Shown piece after piece: positions 16,361-25,216 of a DNA stretch of 64,000 nt; within the stretch, counting starts at the first letter, position 1; the number at the start of each line of letters is the position of its first letter. Under the pieces are notes generated by a model. It saw only the letters and a list, made by a program, of their open reading frames with translations. It had not been told where the DNA came from and did no database searches. This stretch comes from Anaerolineae bacterium (lineage in GTDB: Bacteria; Chloroflexota; Anaerolineae; Aggregatilineales; Phototrophicaceae), in NCBI GenBank assembly GCA_022823945.1, contig JAJEBK010000048.1:1-64000 (forward strand). Direction: 5' to 3'. Position numbers and translations under genes: made by a program.

Positions 16361-17440
16361 TCAGCCATAGCGCGCTTCCACCGGCACATAGTCCGTCTCG
16401 TAGCCGAAGTAGCCCGGTCCCACCAGCTCCAGCCCTTTGGGCGTGCGCCATTTTTCCGCGCAGGGGATGGCGATGATGGCCACGCGGAAGCCATAACGCA
16501 GGCCTTCGGTGGTGATGGGTTCGCCGGTATCGACATCCAACACGGCCAGCAGGTCGGGCACGGTCACTTTGAATTCGCCATCAATGCGCGCGGCCAGGTG
16601 TTCGTTTTGGAAGCTGAGCTGGAGGCGCTGCCCGGCATAGTCATCAATGCCTTCGATATGCGCGTCGCCTTTGGCAAAGCCGGCTTCGGTGCGGCGTTCC
16701 ACATCGCCGATTTTTCCTTTGAAGACGAGGAATCCGCCCACAGCTTCGCGGATGGTTTCCACAGGTTCGGCTTCTTCGATTCGGGCGCGGCGCACCACCT
16801 TGCCGATCTCTTCCGCCAGCGTGATCGTGCCGGGGATGGCGGCTTCACGAAGCTGGACGGCAGTGGCGGCATACAAAGCAATCATGGCCATCGCGCCCAT
16901 ATTCACCGTGACGCTGCGGGCGAAGGTCTCTGTCCACAGGTTGCTGATTGTTTCCATCAGCACAGTGTTGCCGCGCTCGTCCGACATAGCGAAAGGCGTG
17001 GACGAGATGCCATGGATGGTGTGCGTGACCATTTGCAGTTCGGGGAAGGCACGCCCCATGCCATCGCAGTCGACCATGGGCACGCCCAGCCGCGCCGCCA
17101 GGTAAATGGGCACGACCGAATTCAATCCGCCGGCTTCTATGCTCATGGTGGCTCTGACCGGTTTGCCGATGTATTTGCCCACCGAAAGGAAGGCGTTGAC
17201 GATATCGTCGCCATTGGGCATTTTCTCGACCATCACGGTGGGCGCGCCCATCATGGCGGTTGGCACGACCAAATCGTCATCATTCAGCTCGTCGAGCGTG
17301 TAAAGCTGCACAGGACCATAATCACGAATGGCTTGCCGCGCCATCAACTTGCCGATGTAGGGGTCGCCACCGCCGCCCGTGCCGAGGACTGCCGCGCCCA
17401 GAGCCAGGTCTTCCAATACCGCTTCGTCTATGATGCGCAT
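16361..17440 (-). CDS. DUF917 protein (copy 3)
   Basis: A 359-residue DUF917 protein, the same length as copy 2 and closely similar to it from MRIIDEAVLEDLALGAAVLG through TGGGGDPYIGKL, GAPTVMVEK, CDGMGRAFPELQ to LSFQNEHLAARIDGEF. ATG at 17440 is used; an upstream extension to 17494 runs into repeat-derived sequence. It lies downstream of the HyuA-type gene with a repeat-filled gap of about 145 bases. Two near-identical neighbours of this kind may form a hetero-oligomer with each other, or be alternative-substrate versions; sequence cannot decide. Confidence 0.85.
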   Translation of the reverse strand: MRIIDEAVLEDLALGAAVLGTGGGGDPYIGKLMARQAIRDYGPVQLYTLDELNDDDLVVPTAMMGAPTVMVEKMPNGDDIVNAFLSVGKYIGKPVRATMSIEAGGLNSVVPIYLAARLGVPMVDCDGMGRAFPELQMVTHTIHGISSTPFAMSDERGNTVLMETISNLWTETFARSVTVNMGAMAMIALYAATAVQLREAAIPGTITLAEEIGKVVRRARIEEAEPVETIREAVGGFLVFKGKIGDVERRTEAGFAKGDAHIEGIDDYAGQRLQLSFQNEHLAARIDGEFKVTVPDLLAVLDVDTGEPITTEGLRYGFRVAIIAIPCAEKWRTPKGLELVGPGYFGYETDYVPVEARYG

Positions 17441-17464
17441 GCAATGTGATCCTTTTCCCAAGCT

Positions 17465-17584
17465 TCTCGTAGGGGCGAGACTTGCCTCACCCAACCCCTC
17501 CGCCAGCCCCTCCCCGTCAGGACGGAGAGGGTAGCCAGAGCCCCAGCCTCCCCCGACCCGACGGGGGGACCGAGAGGGGTCAAA
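17465..17584. repeat. Mixed repeat block between HyuA and DUF917 copy 3
   Basis: CTCGTAGGGGCGAGACTTGC, then CCCCTCCCCGTCAGGACGGA, then CCCCCGACCCGACGGGGGGA. It stops right at the HyuA stop codon and may act as a terminator-like structure or mRNA stem. Confidence 0.65.
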
Positions 17585-19282
17585 TCAGCCACCCACCAGA
17601 TCGCCGATGGCTTTGACCATGATGCGAGTGGCATTGCCGGGCAGATAGGCAAGGGGCACTTCTTCGACATCGACGATTTCGATACTGCTGGGGTCCGCGC
17701 CGGCATTCACTGCGCGCTCGCTGGCTTCGGCTTTGGCCTGGTCGAGCGCGTCATCGCGGCTCATCTCCGCCAGCGAAAAGATGCGGTCGCATTCGCCGCC
17801 GACCTGGGCGATAGCCGCGCCGATGGCATTGGCGACCGGGAAGTGGTCGGGTTTGATGATCTCGCTTGCGCCTTCGATATCGCCAGTGACCAGGATGCTG
17901 CCGCCGCCGACCACGATGACCGGCACAGGCGTCGCGCTGGTCTTCATGCGGTCGACCGCAATGGCGATCATCTCCATGATGCGCGCCTGCACCGCCGCGA
18001 CCAGATCGGCATCCAGCCCGGCTACCGCGCCCACATCGCCGATTGTTTCCGAGCCGCCCGCTACGATCACATCGGTGGCTGTCAGCACATCGCCGCCGAA
18101 AACCAGCGCCTTGCTGGTGAGCTCATAACCGACGCTCTGGGGACCGACTCTAATTTGCCCCCATCCCCCGGCCCCTTCCCCCACCAGGAGGGAAGGGGAG
18201 TTAGCGGCGCTCGCTTCAGATGCCAATCCCCCCCGCGGGAGGGAAGGGGCGTTAGGGCCACTGCCTCCAGGTGTCAATTCCCCCTCCCTCTTTATGGGGG
18301 AGGGGGTTAGGGGGTGGGGGGTCACCAAGCTGCCGCCGCCCAGGCCGATGGAATAGGTATCGGGCATGCGAAAGTTGGTGCGCACGCCGCCGATATCGAC
18401 AGCCAGCGCCGCGGGCCGCGGGAAGCCATGCTGCAAGACGCCGATGTCGGTTGTCGTGCCGCCCACATCGACCACGATGGCATCGCGCAAGCCACTGAGA
18501 AATGCCGCGCCGCGCATGCTGTTGGTCGGACCCGATGCGAAAGTCAGCACAGGGTATTCTTTGGCGAAGTCGGCATTCATCAATGTGCCGTCATTTTGGC
18601 TGATATAGAAAGGCGCGCGGATCTGCAGCTCGTCCAGCGCCGCTTTGAAGCCGTCCACGGTGCGCGCCGCCAAGCCACGCAGGCAGCTGTTCATGATCGC
18701 GGCGTTCTCGCGTTCCAGCAGGCCGATGCGCCCAATCTCGCTGCTGAGCGTGATATTGGCGTCGGGGATGGCTTCGCGCACGATATCTGCCGTCTGTTCC
18801 TCGAATGTGGCGTTAACTGGCGAAAACACGGAAGAAATGGCGATGGCATCCAAGCCCGCATCGCGGATCCTGGCGGCGATATCGCGCACTTCATCGGGCT
18901 GGTAGGCGCTGATTTCTCGCCCGTCAAATTCGTGCCCGCCGTGCGCCAGGTGCGCTTCTCCGCCGACCAGTTCGCGCAGGTCATGGGGCCAATCGACCAT
19001 GGGCGGCAGGCAGACTGTCGCCGGCAAACCCAGGCGGATGCAAGCAGTGGGAGTCAGCCGCTTGCGTTCGACGACCGCGTTGGTGAAGTGGGTCGTGCCG
19101 ATCATGACGCCGTCGATGGCAGCGGTGTCTATCCCGGTGTCGGCGATGACCTCGCGCATGGCTTTGGCGATGCCCTCCGAGACATTGGCCGTGGTGGGCG
19201 TTTTGGTCGAGCTGACGACAGTCGCGCCATCCATCAAAACAGCGTCGGTGTTCGTCCCGCCGACATCGATTCCGATTCTCAT
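17585..19282 (-). CDS. HyuA-type hydantoinase/oxoprolinase with in-frame repeat insert
   Basis: A 565-residue ATP-dependent hydantoinase A/acetone carboxylase-type protein. It has the two actin-like nucleotide-binding loops, GIDVGGTNTDAVLMDG (residues 4-19) and VVDVGGTTTDIGVLQ (270-284), plus GTTHFTNAV and ASGPTNSMRGA. Residues about 321-376 are encoded by G/C-rich repeats (PHPLTPSPIKREG to GEGAGGWGQ) inserted directly after the conserved IGLGGGS and before VGPQSVGY. Without the insert the length would match relatives near 510 residues. ATG at 19282 follows GGGAG. It should open a cyclic amide with ATP; the insert so close to a conserved loop makes activity uncertain. Confidence 0.85.
   Translation of the reverse strand: MRIGIDVGGTNTDAVLMDGATVVSSTKTPTTANVSEGIAKAMREVIADTGIDTAAIDGVMIGTTHFTNAVVERKRLTPTACIRLGLPATVCLPPMVDWPHDLRELVGGEAHLAHGGHEFDGREISAYQPDEVRDIAARIRDAGLDAIAISSVFSPVNATFEEQTADIVREAIPDANITLSSEIGRIGLLERENAAIMNSCLRGLAARTVDGFKAALDELQIRAPFYISQNDGTLMNADFAKEYPVLTFASGPTNSMRGAAFLSGLRDAIVVDVGGTTTDIGVLQHGFPRPAALAVDIGGVRTNFRMPDTYSIGLGGGSLVTPHPLTPSPIKREGELTPGGSGPNAPSLPRGGLASEASAANSPSLLVGEGAGGWGQIRVGPQSVGYELTSKALVFGGDVLTATDVIVAGGSETIGDVGAVAGLDADLVAAVQARIMEMIAIAVDRMKTSATPVPVIVVGGGSILVTGDIEGASEIIKPDHFPVANAIGAAIAQVGGECDRIFSLAEMSRDDALDQAKAEASERAVNAGADPSSIEIVDVEEVPLAYLPGNATRIMVKAIGDLVGG
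18155..18322. repeat. Compound repeat inserted in frame in the HyuA-type gene
   Basis: About 168 bases (56 codons) made of three related pieces: CCCCACCAGGAGGGAAGGGG near 18178, CCCCGCGGGAGGGAAGGGGC near 18231, and CTCTTTATGGGGGAGGGGGT near 18290-18309. No stop occurs in the host frame. Confidence 0.8.
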
Positions 19283-19331
19283 GGTCTATTCTCCCGTGGT
19301 GATTACTTTGTGAGCAGCACAAATCTCAAGC

Positions 19332-20135
19332 TCATGGCAGTCCCATTCGCTCATGAACTTCTCGCGGCGTCTGGCTGGCCAACCAGCCTCGTTCCATGCT
19401 GATAATCTCGAGTTCCAGCCCTCTCTTCAGATTGGTAATGGCTGCATATTCCCCATAGGGGTCGACATCCCAATAAAACTCGAGCTGCTTCGCTTCCGCT
19501 CTGATCTCGCCTGCCCAGCCCACAATCACCAGCCCAGCCGCATGATCGTAGTGGTGGGATGCTTCATGAATGAGCGTGCTGCACAGGATCATATAGTCTA
19601 CGCTGCGCCCCTCGCCACGAAAAGCATGGCTTTGCGACAGGTAAGTAGCGCGCTCGGCCAATCTGGCGAAGCTGGCTCCGTACAAGGTGCTCTGTCCGAT
19701 TTTGCTCGTCCCGTTACTCACATACGCGTACCAGGCGGGCGCGCGACGTTGCAGCCAATCCAGCGCGTTATTGACGCGGCGAACAAATATCTCTGCGCCT
19801 TCGATGATCGGACGTTGCGAGACGACCACTGGAGATTGCGCTGCGGCCGGGCACTGGCCATGCTGATATGCCCAATAGCCGTCCGTCCACTCCACATCGC
19901 TATGGCACTGGCGGTCGACAAAGCAGCAGTTGTCCACCTGTGCGGGCGCGTTGCTCGAGGCCTGGGATTGCGCTGGCGCGGCGCACTGCCCATGCTGGAA
20001 AGCAAAATAGCCGTCTGTCCATTGACTGTCGGTGCTGCATTGGCGGTCGATGCCGCAGCAATTGTCCACCTGCGCCGCTGTTAGCCCGCACAGGCTAACC
20101 AAGACGAACAAGATTGCGCATGCTCTGGCCTTCAT
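19332..20135 (-). CDS. Secreted Cys-repeat, HExxH protein (copy 2)
   Basis: A 267-residue protein with a signal peptide (residues 1-21), two four-cysteine repeats (about 22-51 and 67-95) joined by a Gln/Ala/Ser-rich linker, and a C-terminal domain with HEASH at 190-194 followed by GWAGEIRAEAK. The repeats read DNCCxxDRQC, WTDGY(F/W)A(F/Y)QHGQC. It lacks the SH3b-like part of copy 1. The His/Glu pattern fits a zinc metallopeptidase, unproven. ATG at 20135. It lies 135 bases downstream of copy 3 on the same strand, so the two could be co-expressed. No named family recognised for the full protein. Confidence 0.8.
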   Translation of the reverse strand: MKARACAILFVLVSLCGLTAAQVDNCCGIDRQCSTDSQWTDGYFAFQHGQCAAPAQSQASSNAPAQVDNCCFVDRQCHSDVEWTDGYWAYQHGQCPAAAQSPVVVSQRPIIEGAEIFVRRVNNALDWLQRRAPAWYAYVSNGTSKIGQSTLYGASFARLAERATYLSQSHAFRGEGRSVDYMILCSTLIHEASHHYDHAAGLVIVGWAGEIRAEAKQLEFYWDVDPYGEYAAITNLKRGLELEIISMERGWLASQTPREVHERMGLP

Positions 20136-20270
20136 TGGCAGATTCCATTTTGAACTTTTGTCATGGAGTGTGCCTCAGCTTCTTATGTGTGTCTTCTACC
20201 TAGCGTTCACATAGATAGGACACCATCCATCTGCGCCTGTGCAATTATATCGCTGGCGGCGTGTCGAAAA

Positions 20271-21407
20271 CTATATGCCCGCGCGCGCGTGGTAATCGGC
20301 GACCGCAGCCCGCAGCCAGCCCACATCGGGGGATTCTGGCCAGATGGATTCGATGACTTCCAGGCGCGCTTCTTCGCAATCGGCTTCGTTGGCCCAGCCC
20401 GCTGTTTGCGTGTAGGTGCGTTGCTTGATGGCATGGCAGGCTTCATGCGTGATGCCGCCCGCATAGCCCACAATGTATTTGCGGTCGGGATGCCAGTTCG
20501 GGTCATCGCGCTCCCAATCCAGCCACTCGTGGCCAATGGTCCAGGATTGATTATAGAACCCCCCTGCTCCGCCCAGCGGCATCAGCCGAAACTCGAGCGC
20601 TCCGCTGTTGTCGATGTAAGGCAGCCATTGCGGCGCATGAATCGCTATCAAGTGCAGGGCATCATTCACCAATTTCGTAAACTTGGGATGGTCGCCCGTG
20701 ATCGCGGGGCGCGTTCCCAAAGGCGCTGGGTGAACGCACTGGCGATTCTGATATTGCGTCCAGCCGCGCGACCAATCTGCGTCGCTGTGGCAGGTATTGT
20801 GGTGCATGTAACAGCAGTTATTAAACGGGTCGCTGGTCGGATTCGCCAGGAATCGTTTGACGCCTTCTGGCATAAGCGGCGTTGACGGCAGGTTCGGCGC
20901 TGAACCAATAGACGAAACGGATGAGGCGATTGACTGCGAGCCCGCCGCGCCGTGGCATTGGTTTTCGCGGAATGCATAAAAGCCGACAGTCCAGTCCCAG
21001 TCGGTATGGCACTGGCGGTCGATGCCGCAGCAGTTGTCAACATGCGCGGGCGCAGGCACATTGCTGACGGGTGGGGCGCTTGTCGCAGGTTGAGACGGCG
21101 TGGACACAGCGCACTGCCCCCACTGGAATGCCCAATATCCGTCCGTCCACTCCTGGTCGTTGTTGCACTGGCGGTCGATGCCGCAGCAGTTGTCAGTTGG
21201 CGCGGAGGAGCCTGCGGCGGGAGCGGGCTGCTGTGACTGTGTTGGCGCGGCGCACTGCCCACGCTGGAAAGCATAAAAGCCGTCTGTCCATTGCTGGTCG
21301 CTGTTGCATTGACGATCCACAAAACAGCAGTTGTCAATTTGCGCGGATGCCACGAGACAAAACGCGAAGACCAACACTGCCGCGATCAGAATGTTGGTTT
21401 TCTTCAA
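20271..21407 (-). CDS. Secreted Cys-repeat, HExxH protein (copy 3)
   Basis: A 378-residue protein. TTG at 21407 is taken as start because GGAG lies seven bases upstream and the frame then begins with a clean signal peptide (MKKTNILIAAVLVFAF, cleavage near residue 22). Four Cys repeats follow (about 23-52, 71-99, 122-151, 195-224); the last is divergent (NNCCYMHHNTC, WSRGWTQYQ). The C-terminal domain has HEACH at 321-325 and then GWANEADCEEA. More repeats than copies 1 and 2 indicates expansion of the module. A secreted enzyme or binding protein is likely; zinc peptidase activity is inferred from HExxH only. Confidence 0.8.
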   Translation of the reverse strand: MKKTNILIAAVLVFAFCLVASAQIDNCCFVDRQCNSDQQWTDGFYAFQRGQCAAPTQSQQPAPAAGSSAPTDNCCGIDRQCNNDQEWTDGYWAFQWGQCAVSTPSQPATSAPPVSNVPAPAHVDNCCGIDRQCHTDWDWTVGFYAFRENQCHGAAGSQSIASSVSSIGSAPNLPSTPLMPEGVKRFLANPTSDPFNNCCYMHHNTCHSDADWSRGWTQYQNRQCVHPAPLGTRPAITGDHPKFTKLVNDALHLIAIHAPQWLPYIDNSGALEFRLMPLGGAGGFYNQSWTIGHEWLDWERDDPNWHPDRKYIVGYAGGITHEACHAIKQRTYTQTAGWANEADCEEARLEVIESIWPESPDVGWLRAAVADYHARAGI

Positions 21408-21904
21408 GACGATTCTCCGCTTATGATACAAGTTCGCATAATATGGCGACGCTGCGACACGGTCGCAAGCCAGTTACCGGGCTCGGCCGCGGACGAAATG
21501 CCACATTGAGCCGAAAACTCGCGGGAAGACCACAGCCATTGCAACTGCTGCCGCTGGCGAAGTTGGCTTGGGTCATGCCCGCCATCCCCCGATAAAATTG
21601 TCGTCAGCCAAGACTTGACTTTTACCAACACTTGCAGAATAGGCAATAGTTGCGATAACTTCCAGCGTTCATGTCGAACTGCTCAGGATTTCCGAATAGT
21701 TGCTTCGTTTGCCGAACCAGTAAGTCTTTCTTACAAGTTGCGCCAGTCATTCCTCGTCTCTCTCTGCGCCCTCCGTAAATGCAAGAAAGTGGTGAAACAA
21801 TCATTTGCCACAGAGGCACAGAGGCACAGAGATAAACCTTTGCTTTTTTCTCGGTGTACTCTCGCAACTCGGTGTACTCGGTGGTGAAGCGTTTTCCATC
21901 CACA
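21408..21904. other. Long intergenic stretch without a recognised gene
   Basis: About 500 bases. The stretch 21430-21790 holds no frame with recognisable similarity or coding look. From 21807 to 21895 it contains the CACAGAG/GGTGTACTCGGTGG repeat type. A weak promoter-like TTGCGA and TATTAT lie upstream of copy 3 but with a 19-base spacer. Confidence 0.5.
21807..21895. repeat. CACAGAG / GGTGTACTCGGTGG repeat element (type C)
   Basis: GCCACAGAGGCACAGAGGCA at the left, CTCGGTGTACTCGGTGGTGA at the right, with a short centre. The same two ends occur at 32857-33048 in the MITE-like element and singly at other sites. Confidence 0.7.
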
Positions 21905-23005
21905 TCATTCGGCGGGCCGCAAGCCAATCACCCCGCCCGGCAGCGGACGGAAAGCTACATCGTAGCCGAACGCGCCGGGTCCCACGACTTCCAGCGCGGT
22001 TTCGCTCTTCAATTGCGGCGGCGCAGGCACGGCAATCACCGCTACCCGCGTGCCATAACGCAGCAGCTCGGTAGTCACGGGTTCGCCTTCTTCTGCGGTG
22101 ACGATGCAGATCAAATCGGGCGTCGTCACCGCCACCGCGCCATTGACCCGCGCGATCAACAATTCATTTTGAAACTCGATCGCCAGTTGGTCAGCGTTGG
22201 CGAAGCTGTCGATGCGCACCGAGCCCCTCGCGAAGCCGGCTGTAGTGCGCCGATGCACATCGCCGATCTTGCCGTGGAAGAGCACCTGCCCGTCCAGCAC
22301 ATCGGCAACGACCTGGGGCACATCGTTTTTTTGCCGCTGCGCCGCGATGACCTTGCTGCCCAGATGATGCGCCAGGCTCATGGTGTAATGCACGCCCGAG
22401 GCTTTGAGCTGCGCGCCGGTCATGATTGTGCCGACCAAGCCAGCGCGCGCGCCCATGCTGACGGCGATATTGCGCGCCATCTTCTCCGCCCACAGGTCAT
22501 TGACAGCGGCGGGTATCACAGCGGCATTGTCGGCGGCATCGACCATGGCCAGCGGGGCGGCGGTGGCAGCGCTGTCGAAGAGGAAAGACGACATCTGAAT
22601 CTCGGGGAATGCCCGGCCCATGCTGTCGCTGTCGACCGTGGGGATGCCCGCCTGCAAGCCACAGATCAACGGCTGCATGGAGTTTGCGCCACCGATCTCG
22701 GCGATGGCGATGGCATCGAACCTCCGCCCGATATGCGCTTCCAGCAAACGCAGCGCCCGCAGCATCTCTGTGCCTTCGGGCAGCTTCTCGATGCTCACAG
22801 TCGGCGCGCCGATGTTGCCAGCCACGCAGACCAGCGCCTCGTCTGCCAACTGCAGGGGATCGACCAGGGGCTGCGGACCTTTGTCGCGGATGACCGACGC
22901 CAGATGCAAGCCGCCCAGATAGGGGTTGCCGCCGCCGCCCGTACCCAATATCCCCGCGCCGATGCCGATGGGGCGGATGTCTTCCAGGGTTACTTCACGC
23001 AGCAT
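21905..23005 (-). CDS. DUF917 protein (copy 4)
   Basis: A 366-residue DUF917 protein starting MLREVTLEDIRPIGIGAGIL, with TGGGGNPYLGGL, GNIGAPTVS, AEIGGANSM and SDSMGRAFPEIQMSSF. It is closest to copy 1 of the window and carries no repeat insert (LAIEFQNELLIARVNG follows the linker directly). ATG at 23005 is preceded by GAGGTG. It is the first DUF917 gene downstream of the peptide-type ABC operon, separated from the last ATPase by a 120-base hairpin repeat. This position suggests that the imported compound is its substrate or precursor; inference only. Confidence 0.85.
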   Translation of the reverse strand: MLREVTLEDIRPIGIGAGILGTGGGGNPYLGGLHLASVIRDKGPQPLVDPLQLADEALVCVAGNIGAPTVSIEKLPEGTEMLRALRLLEAHIGRRFDAIAIAEIGGANSMQPLICGLQAGIPTVDSDSMGRAFPEIQMSSFLFDSAATAAPLAMVDAADNAAVIPAAVNDLWAEKMARNIAVSMGARAGLVGTIMTGAQLKASGVHYTMSLAHHLGSKVIAAQRQKNDVPQVVADVLDGQVLFHGKIGDVHRRTTAGFARGSVRIDSFANADQLAIEFQNELLIARVNGAVAVTTPDLICIVTAEEGEPVTTELLRYGTRVAVIAVPAPPQLKSETALEVVGPGAFGYDVAFRPLPGGVIGLRPAE

Positions 23006-23039
23006 AATACCACCTCAATGATACGAACACTGTCATGCG

Positions 23040-23127
23040 CAACAATTGCCACAGAGACACAAAGGCACCGAGGAAATACCTTTGTGCCTTTGTGACTCTC
23101 TCTGTGTCTCTGTGACTCTGTGGCAAT
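23040..23127. repeat. Long imperfect hairpin of type-C repeat
   Basis: GCCACAGAGACACAAAGGCA on the left pairs with TGTGTCTCTGTGACTCTGTG on the right; the two arms are separated by about 25 bases. Located just after the stop of the ABC ATPase gene at 23128, it is well placed to be a terminator or processing stem. Confidence 0.7.
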
Positions 23128-24096
23128 TTACCCATCCACATGCAGATGACAGGCGACAGCATGCCGCGGCTCGATCGTCAGCAGCGGCGGGGGCAGAGTC
23201 TCGCACTGCTCAAGCTTTTGGGCATGACAGCGCGGCGCAAACGGACAGCCACCCCCGGTCGCCAGCGTGAGGTCGCCCGTGAGGATGATCTCTTCGCGCT
23301 GCATATCCGGGTCTGGCTCGGGGATCGCCGAGATCAGCGCCTGCGTATAGGGGTGTTTGGGCTGCTCGAAGATGACATCGGTGGCGGCGACTTCGACGAT
23401 TTTGCCCAGGTAGAGCAGCGCCACTTCGTCGCACATATAGCGCACCACGCCCAGATCATGCGAAATGAAGAGATAAGTCAGGTCAAAGCGATCTTGCAGG
23501 TCTTGCAGCAGGTTGAGGATCTGCGCCTGCACCGAGACATCCAGCGCCGAGGTTGGCTCGTCCAGCACCAGCAGACGCGGCTGCACAGCCAGGGCGCGCG
23601 CGATGCCGATGCGCTGCTGTTGTCCGCCACTGAATTCATGTGGATAGCGGTAATAATGTTCTTCTTTTAAGCCGACCACATGCATCAATTCCAGGACGCG
23701 GTCGCGGGCTGCATTGCCTTTCAGGCTCTCGTGTATCCAAAGTGGCTCGCCGATGATCTGCCCGACGGTCATTCGTCCATTGAGCGATGCGGCTGGTGCC
23801 TGGTAGATCATCTGGATGTCGCTGCGCAGCCGCCGCAGATCGCGCGCTTTGAGATGCGTGATATCTGCGCCAGCATAACGTATGCTGCCGGCTGTTGGCT
23901 CTAACAAGCGCAAGATGCACTTGCCGATTGTGGTCTTGCCGCTGCCGCTTTCGCCCACCAGCCCCAGTGTTTTGCCATGCTGCAGCGCAAAGCTGACATC
24001 GTCCACCGCGCGGAAATCGGCCAGCCGCCGATTCAGCAAACCGCCGCGCACCGGAAAGTATTTTTTCAGGTTGGCGACTTCCAACAAGGCGCTCAT
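23128..24096 (-). CDS. Peptide-type ABC transporter ATPase (DppF/OppF-like)
   Basis: A 322-residue ABC ATPase. Walker A is GESGSGKTT, the signature FSGGQQQRIGIARAL, Walker B LLVLDEPTSALD, and the switch His lies in FISHDLGVVRYM. The C-terminal oligopeptide/dipeptide extension is present (GGGCPFAPRCHAQKLEQCE), with the cysteines typical of the Opp/Dpp/nickel class. It is the last gene of the operon binding protein - permease - permease - DppD - DppF. ATG at 24096. It powers import of peptides or similar small molecules from the cell exterior; the substrate is not defined. Confidence 0.92.
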   Translation of the reverse strand: MSALLEVANLKKYFPVRGGLLNRRLADFRAVDDVSFALQHGKTLGLVGESGSGKTTIGKCILRLLEPTAGSIRYAGADITHLKARDLRRLRSDIQMIYQAPAASLNGRMTVGQIIGEPLWIHESLKGNAARDRVLELMHVVGLKEEHYYRYPHEFSGGQQQRIGIARALAVQPRLLVLDEPTSALDVSVQAQILNLLQDLQDRFDLTYLFISHDLGVVRYMCDEVALLYLGKIVEVAATDVIFEQPKHPYTQALISAIPEPDPDMQREEIILTGDLTLATGGGCPFAPRCHAQKLEQCETLPPPLLTIEPRHAVACHLHVDG

Positions 24097-24104
24097 GGGA
24101 AGAG

Positions 24105-24160
24105 CCTCCTGCCCCCCATCCCCCGGACCCTTGCCCCCAAATTGAGGGAAGATGAGACAA
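24105..24160. repeat. Partial type-A repeat between the two ABC ATPase genes
   Basis: CCCCCCATCCCCCGGACCCT followed by GCCCCCAAATTGAGGGAAG. Only the left half of the unit is present; it separates the two ATPase genes by 88 bases. Confidence 0.6.
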
Positions 24161-24184
24161 ACTCAGGGCTCGGAATTAGCACGG

Positions 24185-25210
24185 TCATCCCTCCGCCTCA
24201 TACAAATAACATGCGGTCGTGTGCTGCTCGCCCACAGGCACGGGCGTCGGGACGGTTTGTCGGCAGACAGCCATGGTATGCTGGCAGCGCGGATGAAAGC
24301 GGCAGCCGCCCGGCGGGTCGATCAAGTTGGGGATCATGCCCGGGATGCCCTCCAAGCCGCCCCGCGTGACTTCTTTTTGTGGCACGGCAGCGATCAAGCC
24401 GCGCGTATAGGGATGTTTGGGGTTGCGGAAGAGCTCGCGCACCGGCGCTTCTTCGATCACCCGGCCAGCGTACATCACCGCTACCCGTTCGCAGCTGCGC
24501 GCCACGACGCCGAGGTTGTGCGTGATCAGCAGCACAGTCAAGCCCAGCTGCGAAACCAGCGAGCGGATCAAACGCAAGATCTGCGCCTGAATGGTGACAT
24601 CGAGCGCCGTCGTCGGCTCATCGGCGATCAGCAGATCGGGGTCGCCAGCCAGCGCCATGGCAATGAGTACGCGCTGACGCATGCCACCGCTGAATTGATG
24701 TGGATAATCATAAATGCGCCGGTCGCCATCGGGGATGCCAGTCAGACGCATCAGCTCGACTGCCCGTTCATGCGCGTCTTTGCGAAGCTGCCGCGCCGAT
24801 GGAGCAAAGCCACGCCAGCGCCCCGGCACTTTTTTGCCTTGCGCCCGCTGATACAAAACGGCATCCACCAGTTGCTCGCGGATAGTGAAGAGCGGATTGA
24901 GATTTGTCACAGGATCCTGGAAGATCATGCCCAGGTGGCGCGCGCGAAAAGCCTCCATGTCGCTTTCGGACTTGTTGAGGATGTCTTCGCCATTGAATTG
25001 CACGCGCCCGGCGGTGATGCGCCCCGGCGGCATGGGGATCAATCGCGGCACAGACAGCGCCGTCATCGACTTGCCACAGCCGGTTTCTCCCACCAAGCCC
25101 AGCACATCGCCGCGCCGCATAGAAAGGTCGACGCCCGCCAGCACCTTGACCAGCCCGTCGTAGGTATCGAATTCCAGGTGCAGGTTTTCGATGTTCAGCA
25201 AATGGGTCAT
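24185..25210 (-). CDS. Peptide-type ABC transporter ATPase (DppD/OppD-like)
   Basis: A 341-residue ABC ATPase with GETGCGKSMTAL (Walker A), FSGGMRQRVLIAMAL (signature), LLIADEPTTALD (Walker B) and LITHNLGVVA. The C-terminal cysteine-containing extension (GGCRFHPRCQHTMAVCRQT) is the Dpp/Opp-type. An internal piece, QGKKVPGRWRGFAPSARQL (about residue 145), is a longer loop than usual in this family but is in frame and shows no sign of repeat origin. ATG at 25210, six bases after the permease gene stop. Heterodimer partner of the ATPase at 23128. Confidence 0.92.
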   Translation of the reverse strand: MTHLLNIENLHLEFDTYDGLVKVLAGVDLSMRRGDVLGLVGETGCGKSMTALSVPRLIPMPPGRITAGRVQFNGEDILNKSESDMEAFRARHLGMIFQDPVTNLNPLFTIREQLVDAVLYQRAQGKKVPGRWRGFAPSARQLRKDAHERAVELMRLTGIPDGDRRIYDYPHQFSGGMRQRVLIAMALAGDPDLLIADEPTTALDVTIQAQILRLIRSLVSQLGLTVLLITHNLGVVARSCERVAVMYAGRVIEEAPVRELFRNPKHPYTRGLIAAVPQKEVTRGGLEGIPGMIPNLIDPPGGCRFHPRCQHTMAVCRQTVPTPVPVGEQHTTACYLYEAEG

Positions 25211-25216
25211 AGCCTG

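Noticed and set aside
21404..21646. An 80-codon minus-strand frame upstream of Cys-repeat copy 3
   Set aside because: No family similarity, and its 3' part overlaps the signal-peptide region of the real gene in another frame.
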